Below are positions 25,794 through 33,717 of a stretch of 64,000 bases of DNA, piece after piece. Each line of letters begins with the position of its first letter. Position 1 is the stretch's first letter. This stretch comes from Peptococcaceae bacterium (lineage in GTDB: Bacteria > Bacillota > Desulfotomaculia > Desulfotomaculales > Desulfocucumaceae): positions 1 through 64,000 of the forward strand of contig JAILZP010000008.1 in NCBI GenBank assembly GCA_023512435.1, in the 5' to 3' direction. Made by a program: the position numbers and the translations under genes. The notes under the pieces are model-generated. The model made no database searches, was not told where the DNA came from, and saw nothing but the letters and a program-made list of their open reading frames with translations.

Positions 25794-25907
25794 AGCCCTC
25801 TCCTTTTCATTTCTTTTAGCTCAAGCATAATCTGAAGAAGCCGGCATAACCCTGGGGTCCCCAACGACCCAGGTTCATCCGGCGCTGCGATCGATTGAGC
25901 TTTAGAA

Positions 25908-25968
25908 AAAACCGGGCACGGTTTTTTACTGCGGCCCCCCACTCATATTCGGGTGGGGGGCCGCATAC
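25908..25968 (-). terminator. tandem hairpins between livK2 and livHMGF
   Basis: Read on the minus strand, a long G+C stem (GCGGCCCCCCAC pairing with GTGGGGGGCCGC) is followed by AAAAAACCG-TGCC-CGGTTTTTT, a classic stem with a U-run. This arrangement can produce more binding protein than permease, as often seen for ABC importers. Confidence 0.75.
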
Positions 25969-25975
25969 AGGGATG

Positions 25976-27268
25976 CTATTCTTCAACAGTCTTGGGTATA
26001 AAGACGTATTGCGAACCGGCTGGCAACTGGGGAACCAGCTTTTTGAATTCATCCTCGGTCTTCAGGTGCCAGATGAGGGACACGGGCGGGGTCAGCTTGC
26101 CGTCCTTCACCCTCTGAACCGAAGCGACGGGAATCATCCTTCCGTTGTCGGTGATGCCGAGGTAGTGGACGGGGAAATCATCGCCGGACATCGGGAATGC
26201 CTTGGAAAAAGCTGCCCTGATGGCAACCGGGTCATCCACCGTGCCCGCCGCCGACATGGCCCTGGTAAGAGCGTAGAGAGCCATATAATTAAGCGGGTTT
26301 TCGGAGGTGGTCACCGGCTTGTTGTACTGCTGCCTGAACTTCTGGTCAAACCCCGGTGTCGCCTTGTAGGGATAGGATTGCACGGCCGAAACTCCCATGG
26401 AGCCTTCCAACAGGCTGTAGCCCTTGAGGACATGGGCAATGAAATCGATCTTGGCCTGGTCCACCAGGATGAACTTGCCCTTGAAGCCCAGGTTGCGGGC
26501 CTGTTCGATCACCAGGGCGGTGGGGACCGAGGGGCCGCCGATGAGCATAACATCGGGCTTGGCCGCGAGACAGGCAGTAATCATGGCCGAGAAATCGGTT
26601 TCGGTGTAATAGTTTGCGGGTTTGTCCGCCACTATTTTGCCGCCTGCTTTTTCCCACTCACTCTTGAAGGCAGCCCTCCACTCGTCGCCGTACGCGCCCA
26701 GGGTAACCAGCATGGCTGCGTTTTTGGCGCCTTCTTTAATGAATTCCTGGACAAATGACTTGCAGTATACCGTAAACGGCGGCGGCACCGCCACAACCAG
26801 TTTATTGTTCATTTGAACGACCTTGGGCGTGCTGGTATAGGCCATTATGATGAACTCATTGCCCTTTTCCTGGTTGATCTGCATCATCGGGGCAATGGCG
26901 TTGAACACCGGGTTGAATATGGCCGGCGTCTTGAACTGGTTGCGGAACCTGCGGGCGTTGTTCACCGCGTTGGTGGGGTCGCCCATGTCGTCTAGTTTTT
27001 CCAGCCTGATGGTGTACTTCTGGTTGCCGACGGTGAATCCTCCGGCAGCATTTATCTCCTTGACGGCCATGTCAATACCGTTAAGACAGTCCTGGCCGTA
27101 TTCCGCCGCCGGGCCGCTGAGCGGGCCGGTGTAACCGATTACCACTTCTTTGGGCTTGTCGCCTGACCCGCCGCCGGCCTGCTTGTCGTCCTTTTTCGAC
27201 CCGCATCCGGCGGTTACCAGTATTAATCCCAGAACAAGGACCAGAAAAACTCCGTAAAGACGTTTCAT
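25976..27268 (-). CDS. livK: Liv-type ABC transporter substrate-binding lipoprotein, copy 2
   Basis: This 430-residue extracellular binding protein is anchored by a lipoprotein signal peptide (MKRLYGVFLVLVLGLILVTAGC, lipobox VTAGC). The mature part is a type I periplasmic-binding fold (VVIGYTGPLSGPAAEYGQDC; AEYG and NNARRFRNQFK). ATG at 27268. It is about two-thirds identical by eye to the next upstream gene at 27762, so the pair arose by duplication. Aromatic or acidic ligands are common for this subfamily; the actual ligand is unknown. Confidence 0.92.
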   Translation of the reverse strand: MKRLYGVFLVLVLGLILVTAGCGSKKDDKQAGGGSGDKPKEVVIGYTGPLSGPAAEYGQDCLNGIDMAVKEINAAGGFTVGNQKYTIRLEKLDDMGDPTNAVNNARRFRNQFKTPAIFNPVFNAIAPMMQINQEKGNEFIIMAYTSTPKVVQMNNKLVVAVPPPFTVYCKSFVQEFIKEGAKNAAMLVTLGAYGDEWRAAFKSEWEKAGGKIVADKPANYYTETDFSAMITACLAAKPDVMLIGGPSVPTALVIEQARNLGFKGKFILVDQAKIDFIAHVLKGYSLLEGSMGVSAVQSYPYKATPGFDQKFRQQYNKPVTTSENPLNYMALYALTRAMSAAGTVDDPVAIRAAFSKAFPMSGDDFPVHYLGITDNGRMIPVASVQRVKDGKLTPPVSLIWHLKTEDEFKKLVPQLPAGSQYVFIPKTVEE

Positions 27269-27477
27269 TAAAGAAACTCACTCCCCTTTTGATTATTCAG
27301 GTGAAAAATATTACGTCGGAACTGCTCCCTCAAACACCTCCCCGGTCAACTAATATGGCCGCCATAGCCTCTAACCGGCACATAGTGTTTTGCGACGGTC
27401 ATGTGACTGATTGCCTCCTTAAGATTCATAAAAGAGTTTTTGTTAGCAATTGTCAGAATACTTTTACTCAAATATAT

Positions 27478-27494
27478 AGCATAAGACATGCCAT
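27478..27494 (-). promoter_or_regulatory. sigma-54 promoter for livK2-livHMGF
   Basis: On the minus strand ATGGCATGTCTTATGCT has GG and GC ten bases apart. An inverted repeat AAAGG-N11-CCTTT lies 40-60 bp upstream (27534-27554), at the same distance as the similar repeat before livK1, and AACAGCATTTAATC is shared between the two promoters. Confidence 0.72.
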
Positions 27495-27703
27495 GAGGAG
27501 GATTGATTCCCAAACAGCATTTAATCGGCTACGAAAGGTTTTTTTTAAGCCTTTAAATGACATCGCTCAACTGGATTTTCTTTATTTTGACGGATGAGGG
27601 ATTGCCGGGCGGCTTAAAGGCTCAGCGCGGCATGTTTATTTACTGAACGGGCATGTTACTGTTTTGCAACTCCCGGCTAAAGAACAAGGCTGGATGGAAA
27701 TGC

Positions 27704-27733
27704 GAGCGGAAGCCTGCATATCAGCTTCCGCTC
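27704..27733 (-). terminator. hairpin after livK1
   Basis: GAGCGGAAGC-CTGCATATCA-GCTTCCGCTC is a perfect 10-bp stem about 30 bp downstream of the livK1 stop. There is no U-run, so it may stabilise the transcript or act with a termination factor. Confidence 0.55.
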
Positions 27734-27761
27734 CCCGGGTCACGGTCTTTTTGTAAAGTGC

Positions 27762-29042
27762 CTATTCCTCCACCTTCAGATATTTAACTGTTCCGCCGGT
27801 TATTTTGACCTGGGCCTTCAGCTTTTCAAAATCGGCCTGGTCATTCTGCCAGTACGCGTACAGGTCGGCGGGCGAATACTTGCCGTCCTTGATCATCTGG
27901 ACCGAGGCCATGCAGTGCATGCGGCCCTTGTCCGAGATATCGAAGAACTCGCTGGGGAACTTATCCCCGGTCAGGGGGAACGCCTTGGGAAAGGCCGCCC
28001 GGATAGCCGGGGCGTCCTCCACCGATCCGGCCGCGGCCATGGCCCTGGCCAGGGCGTGCATGGCACAGTAGTTGAGCGCGGACTCCCAGGTGTTCATCCT
28101 CTTGTATGCTTCAGAGTATTTTTTGTCGAACGCCGGGGCCGTCGGGGTCGGGATCTGGGCCACCGCGGCCACGCCGATGGTGTTTTCCATGAGCTTGATG
28201 CCCTTGAGGATGTTTTTGTCGATGTAGTCCATCTTGGCCTGGTCCACCAGGATAAAGCCCCCCTTGAAGCCCAGGCCCCGGGCCTGCTCGATGACCAGGG
28301 CGGTGGAGGCCGAGGGTCCGCCGATCAGGAGGACGTCGGGCTGAGTGGCCAGCACCGCGGTGAGCTGTGATGAGAAGTCGGTTTCGGTATAGTAATTGGC
28401 GGGCTTATCCGCGGTAATCACGCCGCCCTTCCTGGTCCAGTGATCCTTGAAGGCCTGTCTCCACTCGTCGCCGTAGGCCCCCAGGGTCACCACCAAGCCG
28501 GCCTTCTTCCAGCCCTGGGACATGGCCAGTTCGGTAAAGGATTGCACGTAGGCTGTAAACGGGGGAGGAATGGCCACCACCAGCTTGTTGTTGAGCTGAA
28601 CCACCTTTGGGGTGCTGGTGTAGGCCATAATTATGAACTCATTGCCCTTTTCCTGGTTGATCTGCATCATCGGGGCAATGGTGTTGAAAACAGGGTTGAA
28701 TACCGCCGGCGCCTTGAACTGGTTGCGCAACCTGCGGGCATTGTTCACGGCGTTGGTGGGGTCGGCCATGTCGTCCAGCTTTTCCAGCCTGAACATATAT
28801 TTTTTGCCGCCCACCGTAATGCCGCCGGCGCTGTTTATTTCGTTAACGGCCATGTCAATTCCGTTTAAGCAGTCCTGGCCGTATTCGGCGGCGGGGCCGC
28901 TGAGGGGGCCGGTATAGCCGATGACCACTTCAATGGGTTTTTCGCCTGCCTGGGGGGCCTGTTCCTTTTTGGATCCGCATCCTGCGGCCGTCAGGATCAC
29001 TCCCAGGATCAGCACCGGGAAAACGACTAAAATACGTTTCAT
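27762..29042 (-). CDS. livK: Liv-type ABC transporter substrate-binding lipoprotein, copy 1
   Basis: This 426-residue paralogue of the downstream binding protein shares the N-terminal mature sequence VVIGYTGPLSGPAAEYGQDC. Its signal peptide ends ILTAAGC (lipobox). The two differ mainly in the C-terminal lobe, which suggests different ligands delivered to one permease. ATG at 29042. It is followed by a hairpin and has its own sigma-54 promoter with the same layout as that of copy 2. Confidence 0.92.
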   Translation of the reverse strand: MKRILVVFPVLILGVILTAAGCGSKKEQAPQAGEKPIEVVIGYTGPLSGPAAEYGQDCLNGIDMAVNEINSAGGITVGGKKYMFRLEKLDDMADPTNAVNNARRLRNQFKAPAVFNPVFNTIAPMMQINQEKGNEFIIMAYTSTPKVVQLNNKLVVAIPPPFTAYVQSFTELAMSQGWKKAGLVVTLGAYGDEWRQAFKDHWTRKGGVITADKPANYYTETDFSSQLTAVLATQPDVLLIGGPSASTALVIEQARGLGFKGGFILVDQAKMDYIDKNILKGIKLMENTIGVAAVAQIPTPTAPAFDKKYSEAYKRMNTWESALNYCAMHALARAMAAAGSVEDAPAIRAAFPKAFPLTGDKFPSEFFDISDKGRMHCMASVQMIKDGKYSPADLYAYWQNDQADFEKLKAQVKITGGTVKYLKVEE

Positions 29043-29218
29043 TAAAATACGCTCCTCCTTTCTTTTCTCTTTAATGTTGGCGGATGTGATTATTTGCCGT
29101 CTTGAAGCACCTCCCCTTAGCGTAATCGGTTGTCAAGCCCCGGTAAACCCGCGCGGCCGCATGCCGATATTAAAATTTTGCAACAGTAAAAATATTCTGA
29201 ACCGTCAATTAAATATAT

Positions 29219-29235
29219 CGCAAAAGTCATGCCAC
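29219..29235 (-). promoter_or_regulatory. sigma-54 promoter for livK1
   Basis: On the minus strand GTGGCATGACTTTTGCG has the -24 GG and -12 GC ten bases apart. The upstream inverted repeat AAAGGT-N8-ACCTTT (29275-29294) is the counterpart of the one before livK2. Confidence 0.78.
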
Positions 29236-29308
29236 GTGGAGGAATAATCCGCCAACAGCATTTAATCAATAATAAAAGGTATATTCCAACCTTTAACGGA
29301 AAAAACGG

Positions 29309-29340
29309 AGGCTCCCATAAACCGGTTATGGGAGCCTCTC
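29309..29340. terminator. long perfect hairpin
   Basis: GAGGCTCCCATAA-ACCGG-TTATGGGAGCCTC forms a 13-bp stem. It overlaps the stop of the small minus-strand gene at 29339 and shields the livK1 promoter region from it. Confidence 0.7.
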
Positions 29341-29503
29341 ATTTTGACCAGGTCTTCAGGTTGTGGTAGTTGGTGTTCAGTGATTCCACCAGCGAGGTCA
29401 TCAAATCTCTTTCTTCATTTAAAATCTCGGCCCTCATCAGTTCCGCCCGAAAGAAAGGTTCTTCCAGGCAGCGCTCCATCCAGCGTTTTATTCTAGCCAA
29501 CAT
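29339..29503 (-). CDS. small helical protein (54 residues), function unknown
   Basis: ATG at 29503 is preceded by AAGGAG (spacing about 11). The product is highly charged and predicted helical (MLARIKRWMERCLEE, ERDLMTSLVESLN) with no transmembrane segment. It ends exactly at a strong hairpin. No family is recognised; the arrangement of ribosome-binding site, amphipathic content and terminator supports a real gene. Confidence 0.55.
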   Translation of the reverse strand: MLARIKRWMERCLEEPFFRAELMRAEILNEERDLMTSLVESLNTNYHNLKTWSK

Positions 29504-29767
29504 CTTATTATCAACTCCTTCTTTGCGAGAATATTGTTACCGTTTGATTTTCATCTTACTCCCGGCAGAATGAAAAATAAATCGCCGGTCCTTCAAATGT
29601 TGATAACCGGTGTCAACAATTTCACAAGCCATGCGCCGTTCCGTTCGGCAAGGCGAACATTTCACAATTTTTTTTGGAAACTTTGGTGTGATTTACGAAC
29701 CTCAGTCCGGCCTGCGTCGTCAATAGGTATTAAAAGGCAGCCTTTAATATTGGGAAGGAGTGAAAAA

Positions 29768-31852
29768 ATGCCCGGTTCAAGGAAAATAGCCATCGTCTTT
29801 GTTATTGTGGCGGCGGTCATAGCCGGCCAGTATTTTTACCCCCGGCAGTCCGTGGCCGGGGAGCCCCGGAAGTTCAAAAGCAGGCAGGAACTGGCCGATT
29901 ACGTCAGAACAAACGTCATGCTGGCTCGGTTCGGCGATTTCGCGGAACAGAGTGTTGCAAGGGTTGACTTTGATGCAGTCCCGGGGGCGGCCCGGTTGAA
30001 TGAGGCCGCGTCCGGGAGCAGGTCCGTGTCCGGAGCCGCGCACTCCGCCACCAACGTCCAGGTTGAGGGAGTGGACGAGGCCGACATAATAAAAAATGAC
30101 GGGCAGTACCTGTACATAATCTCGGGCGGCCGGGTACATATCATGGAGGCGTACCCGGCGGAAAAGGCCAGGCTCCTGTCAACCGTCAGGTTTGACGGCC
30201 ACCCGGCTGAGATGTACGTAAACGGGTCAAGGCTGGTGGTTATAGGCCAGGGTTCACAGTTCCCGGGCACCCTGGTGTCTGTATATGACGTTGACGACCG
30301 TTCCCGGCCGGTTGAAGTGAGAAAGCTGGCCTGGGAGGGCGGCTGCGCCGGTTCCCGGATGATTGGGAACCGCGTCTGCCTGGTGCTGAATATGCCGGTA
30401 ACCTTCCAGGGCGACGAGATCAACCTTCCCCGGATAATGGAGAACAGCCGGACCATGGCGGTTCCGCCCGAAGAGATATACTGCTTTGACTGTCCGGACC
30501 ATTCCTACCTGTACACCATGATTGTTTCGGTGAACATTGCCGATGATGGACAGGAATCATCGTTTAAAACTTTTCTTACCGGGGCGTCCCAGCATATCTA
30601 CGCTTCTTCCGGAAACCTCTACCTCGCGGGGGAAAAAGCCCCGGAAACGGGTCCCCTGGTGGACGCCTTCATCGGCGGTCTGGCCTCCCTGGTGGACGGA
30701 GAGACTTCAGGCGCACTCAGGAGCATAGGATCGTTATCCTTAAGCCCCGCCGGGAAACTGGCCCGGGCGGAGCAACTGCTGGAAAACTACATGGCCGGGC
30801 TGGATTACGCGGCCTGTGCCGCCCTGGAGGAAAAAATAGGCAGTCTGCGGGATAAGTTTTACCGGGACATGGCCAGGGAGAGAAACAAGACGGTCATATA
30901 TAAATATTCCCTGCGGGACGGCGGCGTCGAGTATCAATGCCGGGGAGAAATCAACGGGAAGCTCCTGAACCAGTTCTCCATGGATGAGGACGGGGGCTAT
31001 TTCAGGGCGGCCACCACCTCCCAGGGATTCCTGATCGGCGAGAGGCCTGTCACCCGGAACAACGTATACGTTATGGATGAAGGCTTAAACGTGGTGGGCA
31101 GGCTGGAGGGACTGGCCCCCGCCGAGCGCATATACTCGGCCAGGTTCATGGGCGGCCGGGCATACCTGGTGACATTCAGGCAGGTGGACCCGCTGTTTGT
31201 GATCGACCTCAAAGACCCGCAAAACCCCAGGGTGCTGGGGGAATTGAAAATTCCGGGGTATTCGGATTACCTTCACCCCTATGACGAGAACCACCTGATC
31301 GGGGTGGGGAAGGAAGTGTCTCCCGCGCCCGAACCCCGGCCGCTGCCGGTGGAACCCTCCGTGCCCGGGACGGAGCTGGTCCCGCCCCCGCCGGCCAGGC
31401 AGCAGGGGGTCAAGGTGGCCCTTTTCGACGTCAGCAATCCCGCCAGGCCGGTGGAAATTTCAAAATACGTGGTCGACCACCCTTATTCCGACTCCGAGGT
31501 TTCCAGGAACCACAAGGCCTTTCTCTTCAGCCGGGCCAAAAACCTGATGGCGCTGCCGGTTACCTGCCCGGAATACCGCATCATGTCCTGGGAAAAGATT
31601 TTCCCTCCGGTTTACAGGGACCGGCAGGGAATGTACGTGTTCGACATATCACCGGAAAAAGGGATCAAGCTCAGGGGGAAGATTTCACATCCGCCGGTGG
31701 TGACCGTTTCGGGTTATGAGGCCGTTGATCCGGTGAGAAGGGCGGCTTATATTAATGACATTTTTTATACGGTTTCTGACGGGGCGGTTAAGCTGAGCAG
31801 AATGGAAGACCTCAAGGAAATCAAACTGGTCCGCCTGCCGGGGGAGAATTAG
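29768..31852 (+). CDS. secreted/membrane-anchored beta-propeller domain protein
   Basis: This 694-residue protein has an N-terminal signal anchor (IAIVFVIVAAVIAGQYFYP) and belongs to the bacterial beta-propeller family recognised by segments such as NVQVEGVDEADIIKNDGQYLYIISGGRVHI and VSVNIADDGQ. Repeated blades with Y-hydrophobic-D motifs follow, interrupted by a Pro-rich linker at about 520-555. It acts outside the membrane; the function is unknown. ATG at 29768 follows GGAAGGAG; a longer frame from 29534 has no signal peptide and is rejected. The stop lies in a GGGAATT-repeat array. Confidence 0.82.
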   Translation: MPGSRKIAIVFVIVAAVIAGQYFYPRQSVAGEPRKFKSRQELADYVRTNVMLARFGDFAEQSVARVDFDAVPGAARLNEAASGSRSVSGAAHSATNVQVEGVDEADIIKNDGQYLYIISGGRVHIMEAYPAEKARLLSTVRFDGHPAEMYVNGSRLVVIGQGSQFPGTLVSVYDVDDRSRPVEVRKLAWEGGCAGSRMIGNRVCLVLNMPVTFQGDEINLPRIMENSRTMAVPPEEIYCFDCPDHSYLYTMIVSVNIADDGQESSFKTFLTGASQHIYASSGNLYLAGEKAPETGPLVDAFIGGLASLVDGETSGALRSIGSLSLSPAGKLARAEQLLENYMAGLDYAACAALEEKIGSLRDKFYRDMARERNKTVIYKYSLRDGGVEYQCRGEINGKLLNQFSMDEDGGYFRAATTSQGFLIGERPVTRNNVYVMDEGLNVVGRLEGLAPAERIYSARFMGGRAYLVTFRQVDPLFVIDLKDPQNPRVLGELKIPGYSDYLHPYDENHLIGVGKEVSPAPEPRPLPVEPSVPGTELVPPPPARQQGVKVALFDVSNPARPVEISKYVVDHPYSDSEVSRNHKAFLFSRAKNLMALPVTCPEYRIMSWEKIFPPVYRDRQGMYVFDISPEKGIKLRGKISHPPVVTVSGYEAVDPVRRAAYINDIFYTVSDGAVKLSRMEDLKEIKLVRLPGEN

Positions 31853-31872
31853 CGGGAATTGGGAATTGGGGG
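31848..31872. repeat. GGGAATT-type repeat at a stop codon
   Basis: GGGAATT units begin at the TAG stop of the beta-propeller gene. Similar arrays occur at 56398-56428 and 59418-59472. Confidence 0.65.
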
Positions 31873-31908
31873 CCGGGAGCCGGGGCTTGGAGGTTCTAGC
31901 TCCCGGCT
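31872..31908. terminator. bidirectional terminator between convergent genes
   Basis: GCCGGGAGC and GCTCCCGGC pair around a loop and are followed by TTCTTTATT on the plus strand. The right arm overlaps the stop codon of the minus-strand EamA gene. Confidence 0.65.
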
Positions 31909-32831
31909 TCTTTATTCCGGGCGATCACCGGGGCCCTGGCCGGTATGAACCTGGAGGACTGCACCAGCATGACCCCGGCAAGGATGACAAAGGCAGCCAG
32001 GACCTGCCGGAGGGTGACGCTTTCGCCCAGGACCAGCCAGCCCAGGACCACCGCCACCACCGGGTTGACGTAGGAATAGGTCATGGCTATGGCCGGCGGC
32101 ATGGCTTTGAGTATGTACAGGAAGCAGCTGTAGCCCAGGATGGATCCGGCAAAGACCAGGTAAAGCATGGCTCCCGCGCCCCGCGGGGTAAGGTCGAAGG
32201 AAGCCGTTTCACCGGCCAGTATCCCGGTCAGGGTGAGGGCCAGTCCGGCCACCAGGGATTGCAGGGCGGAGGCGGCCAGCATCGATCCTGAAACAGGGTT
32301 CCTGGCCGAATATACCGATCCCGCCGCCCATAGAAACGAAGCCGCCAGGATTCCCGCCAGGCCCTGCGGGTTAATCTCCTCCAGCGCCGATCCCGGCAGT
32401 GCCAGGACCCCCACCCCGGAGAAGCCCAGGATCAGCCCTGCCCAGCCTTTGAAGTTCAGCAGGGTTCCCCCCGGCACCAGGCAATCCAGTATGGCCACAA
32501 ACAGGGGAGTGGTGGAGATTATCAGGGCGGTGATCCCCGACGGCATGTACTGCTCCGACCAGACCACCAGGCCGTTTCCCCCGAACAGGAGAAAAAGGCC
32601 CACAATGGCTGTAACCCTTAAATCCCTGGCTGTTCCGGGGAGCTTGTGCTTACTGAAATACACGAAGGCCAGCATGATCAAGCCGGCCAGGATGAACCTC
32701 ACTCCCGCAAAAAGGGCGGGGGGAAGGTCGCTCACGCCGATCCGGATGGCCAGGTAGGTGGATCCCCAGACAATGCAGACTGTGCCGTAGGCAAGGTAGG
32801 CCCTGGTGTCCAGCGCCGGATATTTGTTCAA
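31896..32831 (-). CDS. EamA/DMT-family transporter
   Basis: This 311-residue membrane protein has about ten hydrophobic helices in two EamA repeats (residues about 12-140 and 155-290). The N-terminal GTVCIVWGSTYLAIRIG and C-terminal YVNPVVAVVLGWLVLGE are family hallmarks. Such proteins export metabolites or amino acids; the substrate is unknown. The TTG start at 32831 follows GGAGG and overlaps the upstream HAD gene stop (TTGA), so the two form a coupled pair. Confidence 0.9.
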   Translation of the reverse strand: MNKYPALDTRAYLAYGTVCIVWGSTYLAIRIGVSDLPPALFAGVRFILAGLIMLAFVYFSKHKLPGTARDLRVTAIVGLFLLFGGNGLVVWSEQYMPSGITALIISTTPLFVAILDCLVPGGTLLNFKGWAGLILGFSGVGVLALPGSALEEINPQGLAGILAASFLWAAGSVYSARNPVSGSMLAASALQSLVAGLALTLTGILAGETASFDLTPRGAGAMLYLVFAGSILGYSCFLYILKAMPPAIAMTYSYVNPVVAVVLGWLVLGESVTLRQVLAAFVILAGVMLVQSSRFIPARAPVIARNKEAGS

Positions 32832-33409
32832 CTATGGTTCCTCCTGTAGCCGGTGAAGCTGCCGGCAATGTATTTTATAATTTCTTCCCAGCTGTATACG
32901 CGGGTCACCATGTCCGGGATCCGCCCCCGGTTGTACGTGGCGTCCATCAGGAGCACCGGGATGCCGCATGAACTAAGCTGGATCGCGTTTTTCAGGCTGT
33001 CCTCGATAAACAGGTCAACGCACAGGTCCAGGCAGGCCCCGCGCTTGTCGTGCTGTCCCAGAAGCTTAAGCCGGCTGTAGGGTATATTGTGATGCTTCAG
33101 CCAGGCGGCGGTCTGCTGAAAATATTGCGGAGACCGGGCCGAAACAAGGTGAATTTCGTACTTCGGGCACAGGTGGTTCAAAGCCTCGACGGCGCCGGGG
33201 TAGGGACCGGCTTCCTGGATTATCTCCAGTTCCCAGGTCATGATCAAACGGTCCAGTTGTTCCCGGCTGAGGCCGAACATTTTCCCGGGGTTGAAATCGA
33301 CAAAATCATTGATGGTGTAATTTGTGCCGAAATACCGGTTGAGCTTGCCGATGATCACGGGCTGGGAATCGGCGATGACGCCGTCGATGTCGATTCCTAT
33401 CCTTTTCAC
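32828..33409 (-). CDS. HAD-superfamily 5'-nucleotidase-like phosphatase
   Basis: This 193-residue protein resembles the 5'(3')-deoxyribonucleotidase group. HAD motif I is DIDGVIAD (residues 6-13), motif II is LVSAR and motif III/IV is FIEDSLKNA. It probably dephosphorylates a nucleotide or a small phosphomonoester in the cytoplasm. ATG at 33409. It is followed without a gap by the EamA transporter gene. The family also contains proteins with non-nucleotide substrates, so the precise role is open. Confidence 0.82.
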   Translation of the reverse strand: MKRIGIDIDGVIADSQPVIIGKLNRYFGTNYTINDFVDFNPGKMFGLSREQLDRLIMTWELEIIQEAGPYPGAVEALNHLCPKYEIHLVSARSPQYFQQTAAWLKHHNIPYSRLKLLGQHDKRGACLDLCVDLFIEDSLKNAIQLSSCGIPVLLMDATYNRGRIPDMVTRVYSWEEIIKYIAGSFTGYRRNHS

Positions 33410-33447
33410 CGTCTGCCGTCTCCTTTTTGCGTGCGCCTTCGTTCAAA

Positions 33448-33487
33448 AAAAAGAAGCCCGCTGCCGGTATTTGCCTGCAGCGGGCCG
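33448..33487 (-). terminator. intrinsic terminator after the YeiH-like transporter unit
   Basis: GCCCGCTGC and GCAGCGGGC pair. On the minus strand they are followed by TTCTTTTTTTT. Confidence 0.85.
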
Positions 33488-33518
33488 GCTGTCTCATATC
33501 GGCTGCTTCAACCAGATC

Positions 33519-33689
33519 TTACTTGAATACCACGAAAGTCAGGATGAAAATAACCAGCAGCACTATTCCCAAACACAAAGACCAACCAATCAGTTTTTTC
33601 TCTACCGGCAGCAGGTCGTACCATTCTTCGGCCTCCAGCATTTCGGTGACCGAGGGCTGTCCGGCTGCCTGAGGGGTAATTTCAGACAT
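33519..33689 (-). CDS. 56-residue membrane protein partner of the YeiH-like transporter
   Basis: ATG at 33689 is preceded by AAGGAGGTGG. The product has a 30-residue acidic soluble head (SVTEMLEAEEWYDLLPVEK) and one transmembrane helix (about 33-54). It lies 28 bp downstream of the transporter gene and shares its terminator. Its size and position suggest a small accessory subunit, comparable in layout to other small partners of large transporters. No named family is recognised. Confidence 0.72.
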   Translation of the reverse strand: MSEITPQAAGQPSVTEMLEAEEWYDLLPVEKKLIGWSLCLGIVLLVIFILTFVVFK

Positions 33690-33717
33690 CTAATCCACCT
33701 CCTTGTCCTGGTTCCAA

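Larger units (their letters stand above)
27269..27761. other. intergenic region between the two livK genes
   Basis: This region holds the livK2 sigma-54 promoter, its presumed enhancer, and near the far end the livK1 terminator hairpin. The open plus-strand frame 27289-27597 runs through the promoter and is not believed. Confidence 0.6.

Noticed and set aside
27289-27597. 102-codon plus-strand frame between the livK genes
   Set aside because: It overlaps the sigma-54 promoter and enhancer-like repeat and has no convincing start.
29534-29767. N-terminal extension of the beta-propeller protein
   Set aside because: ATG at 29768 has a proper ribosome-binding site and begins a signal anchor; the extension would bury it.
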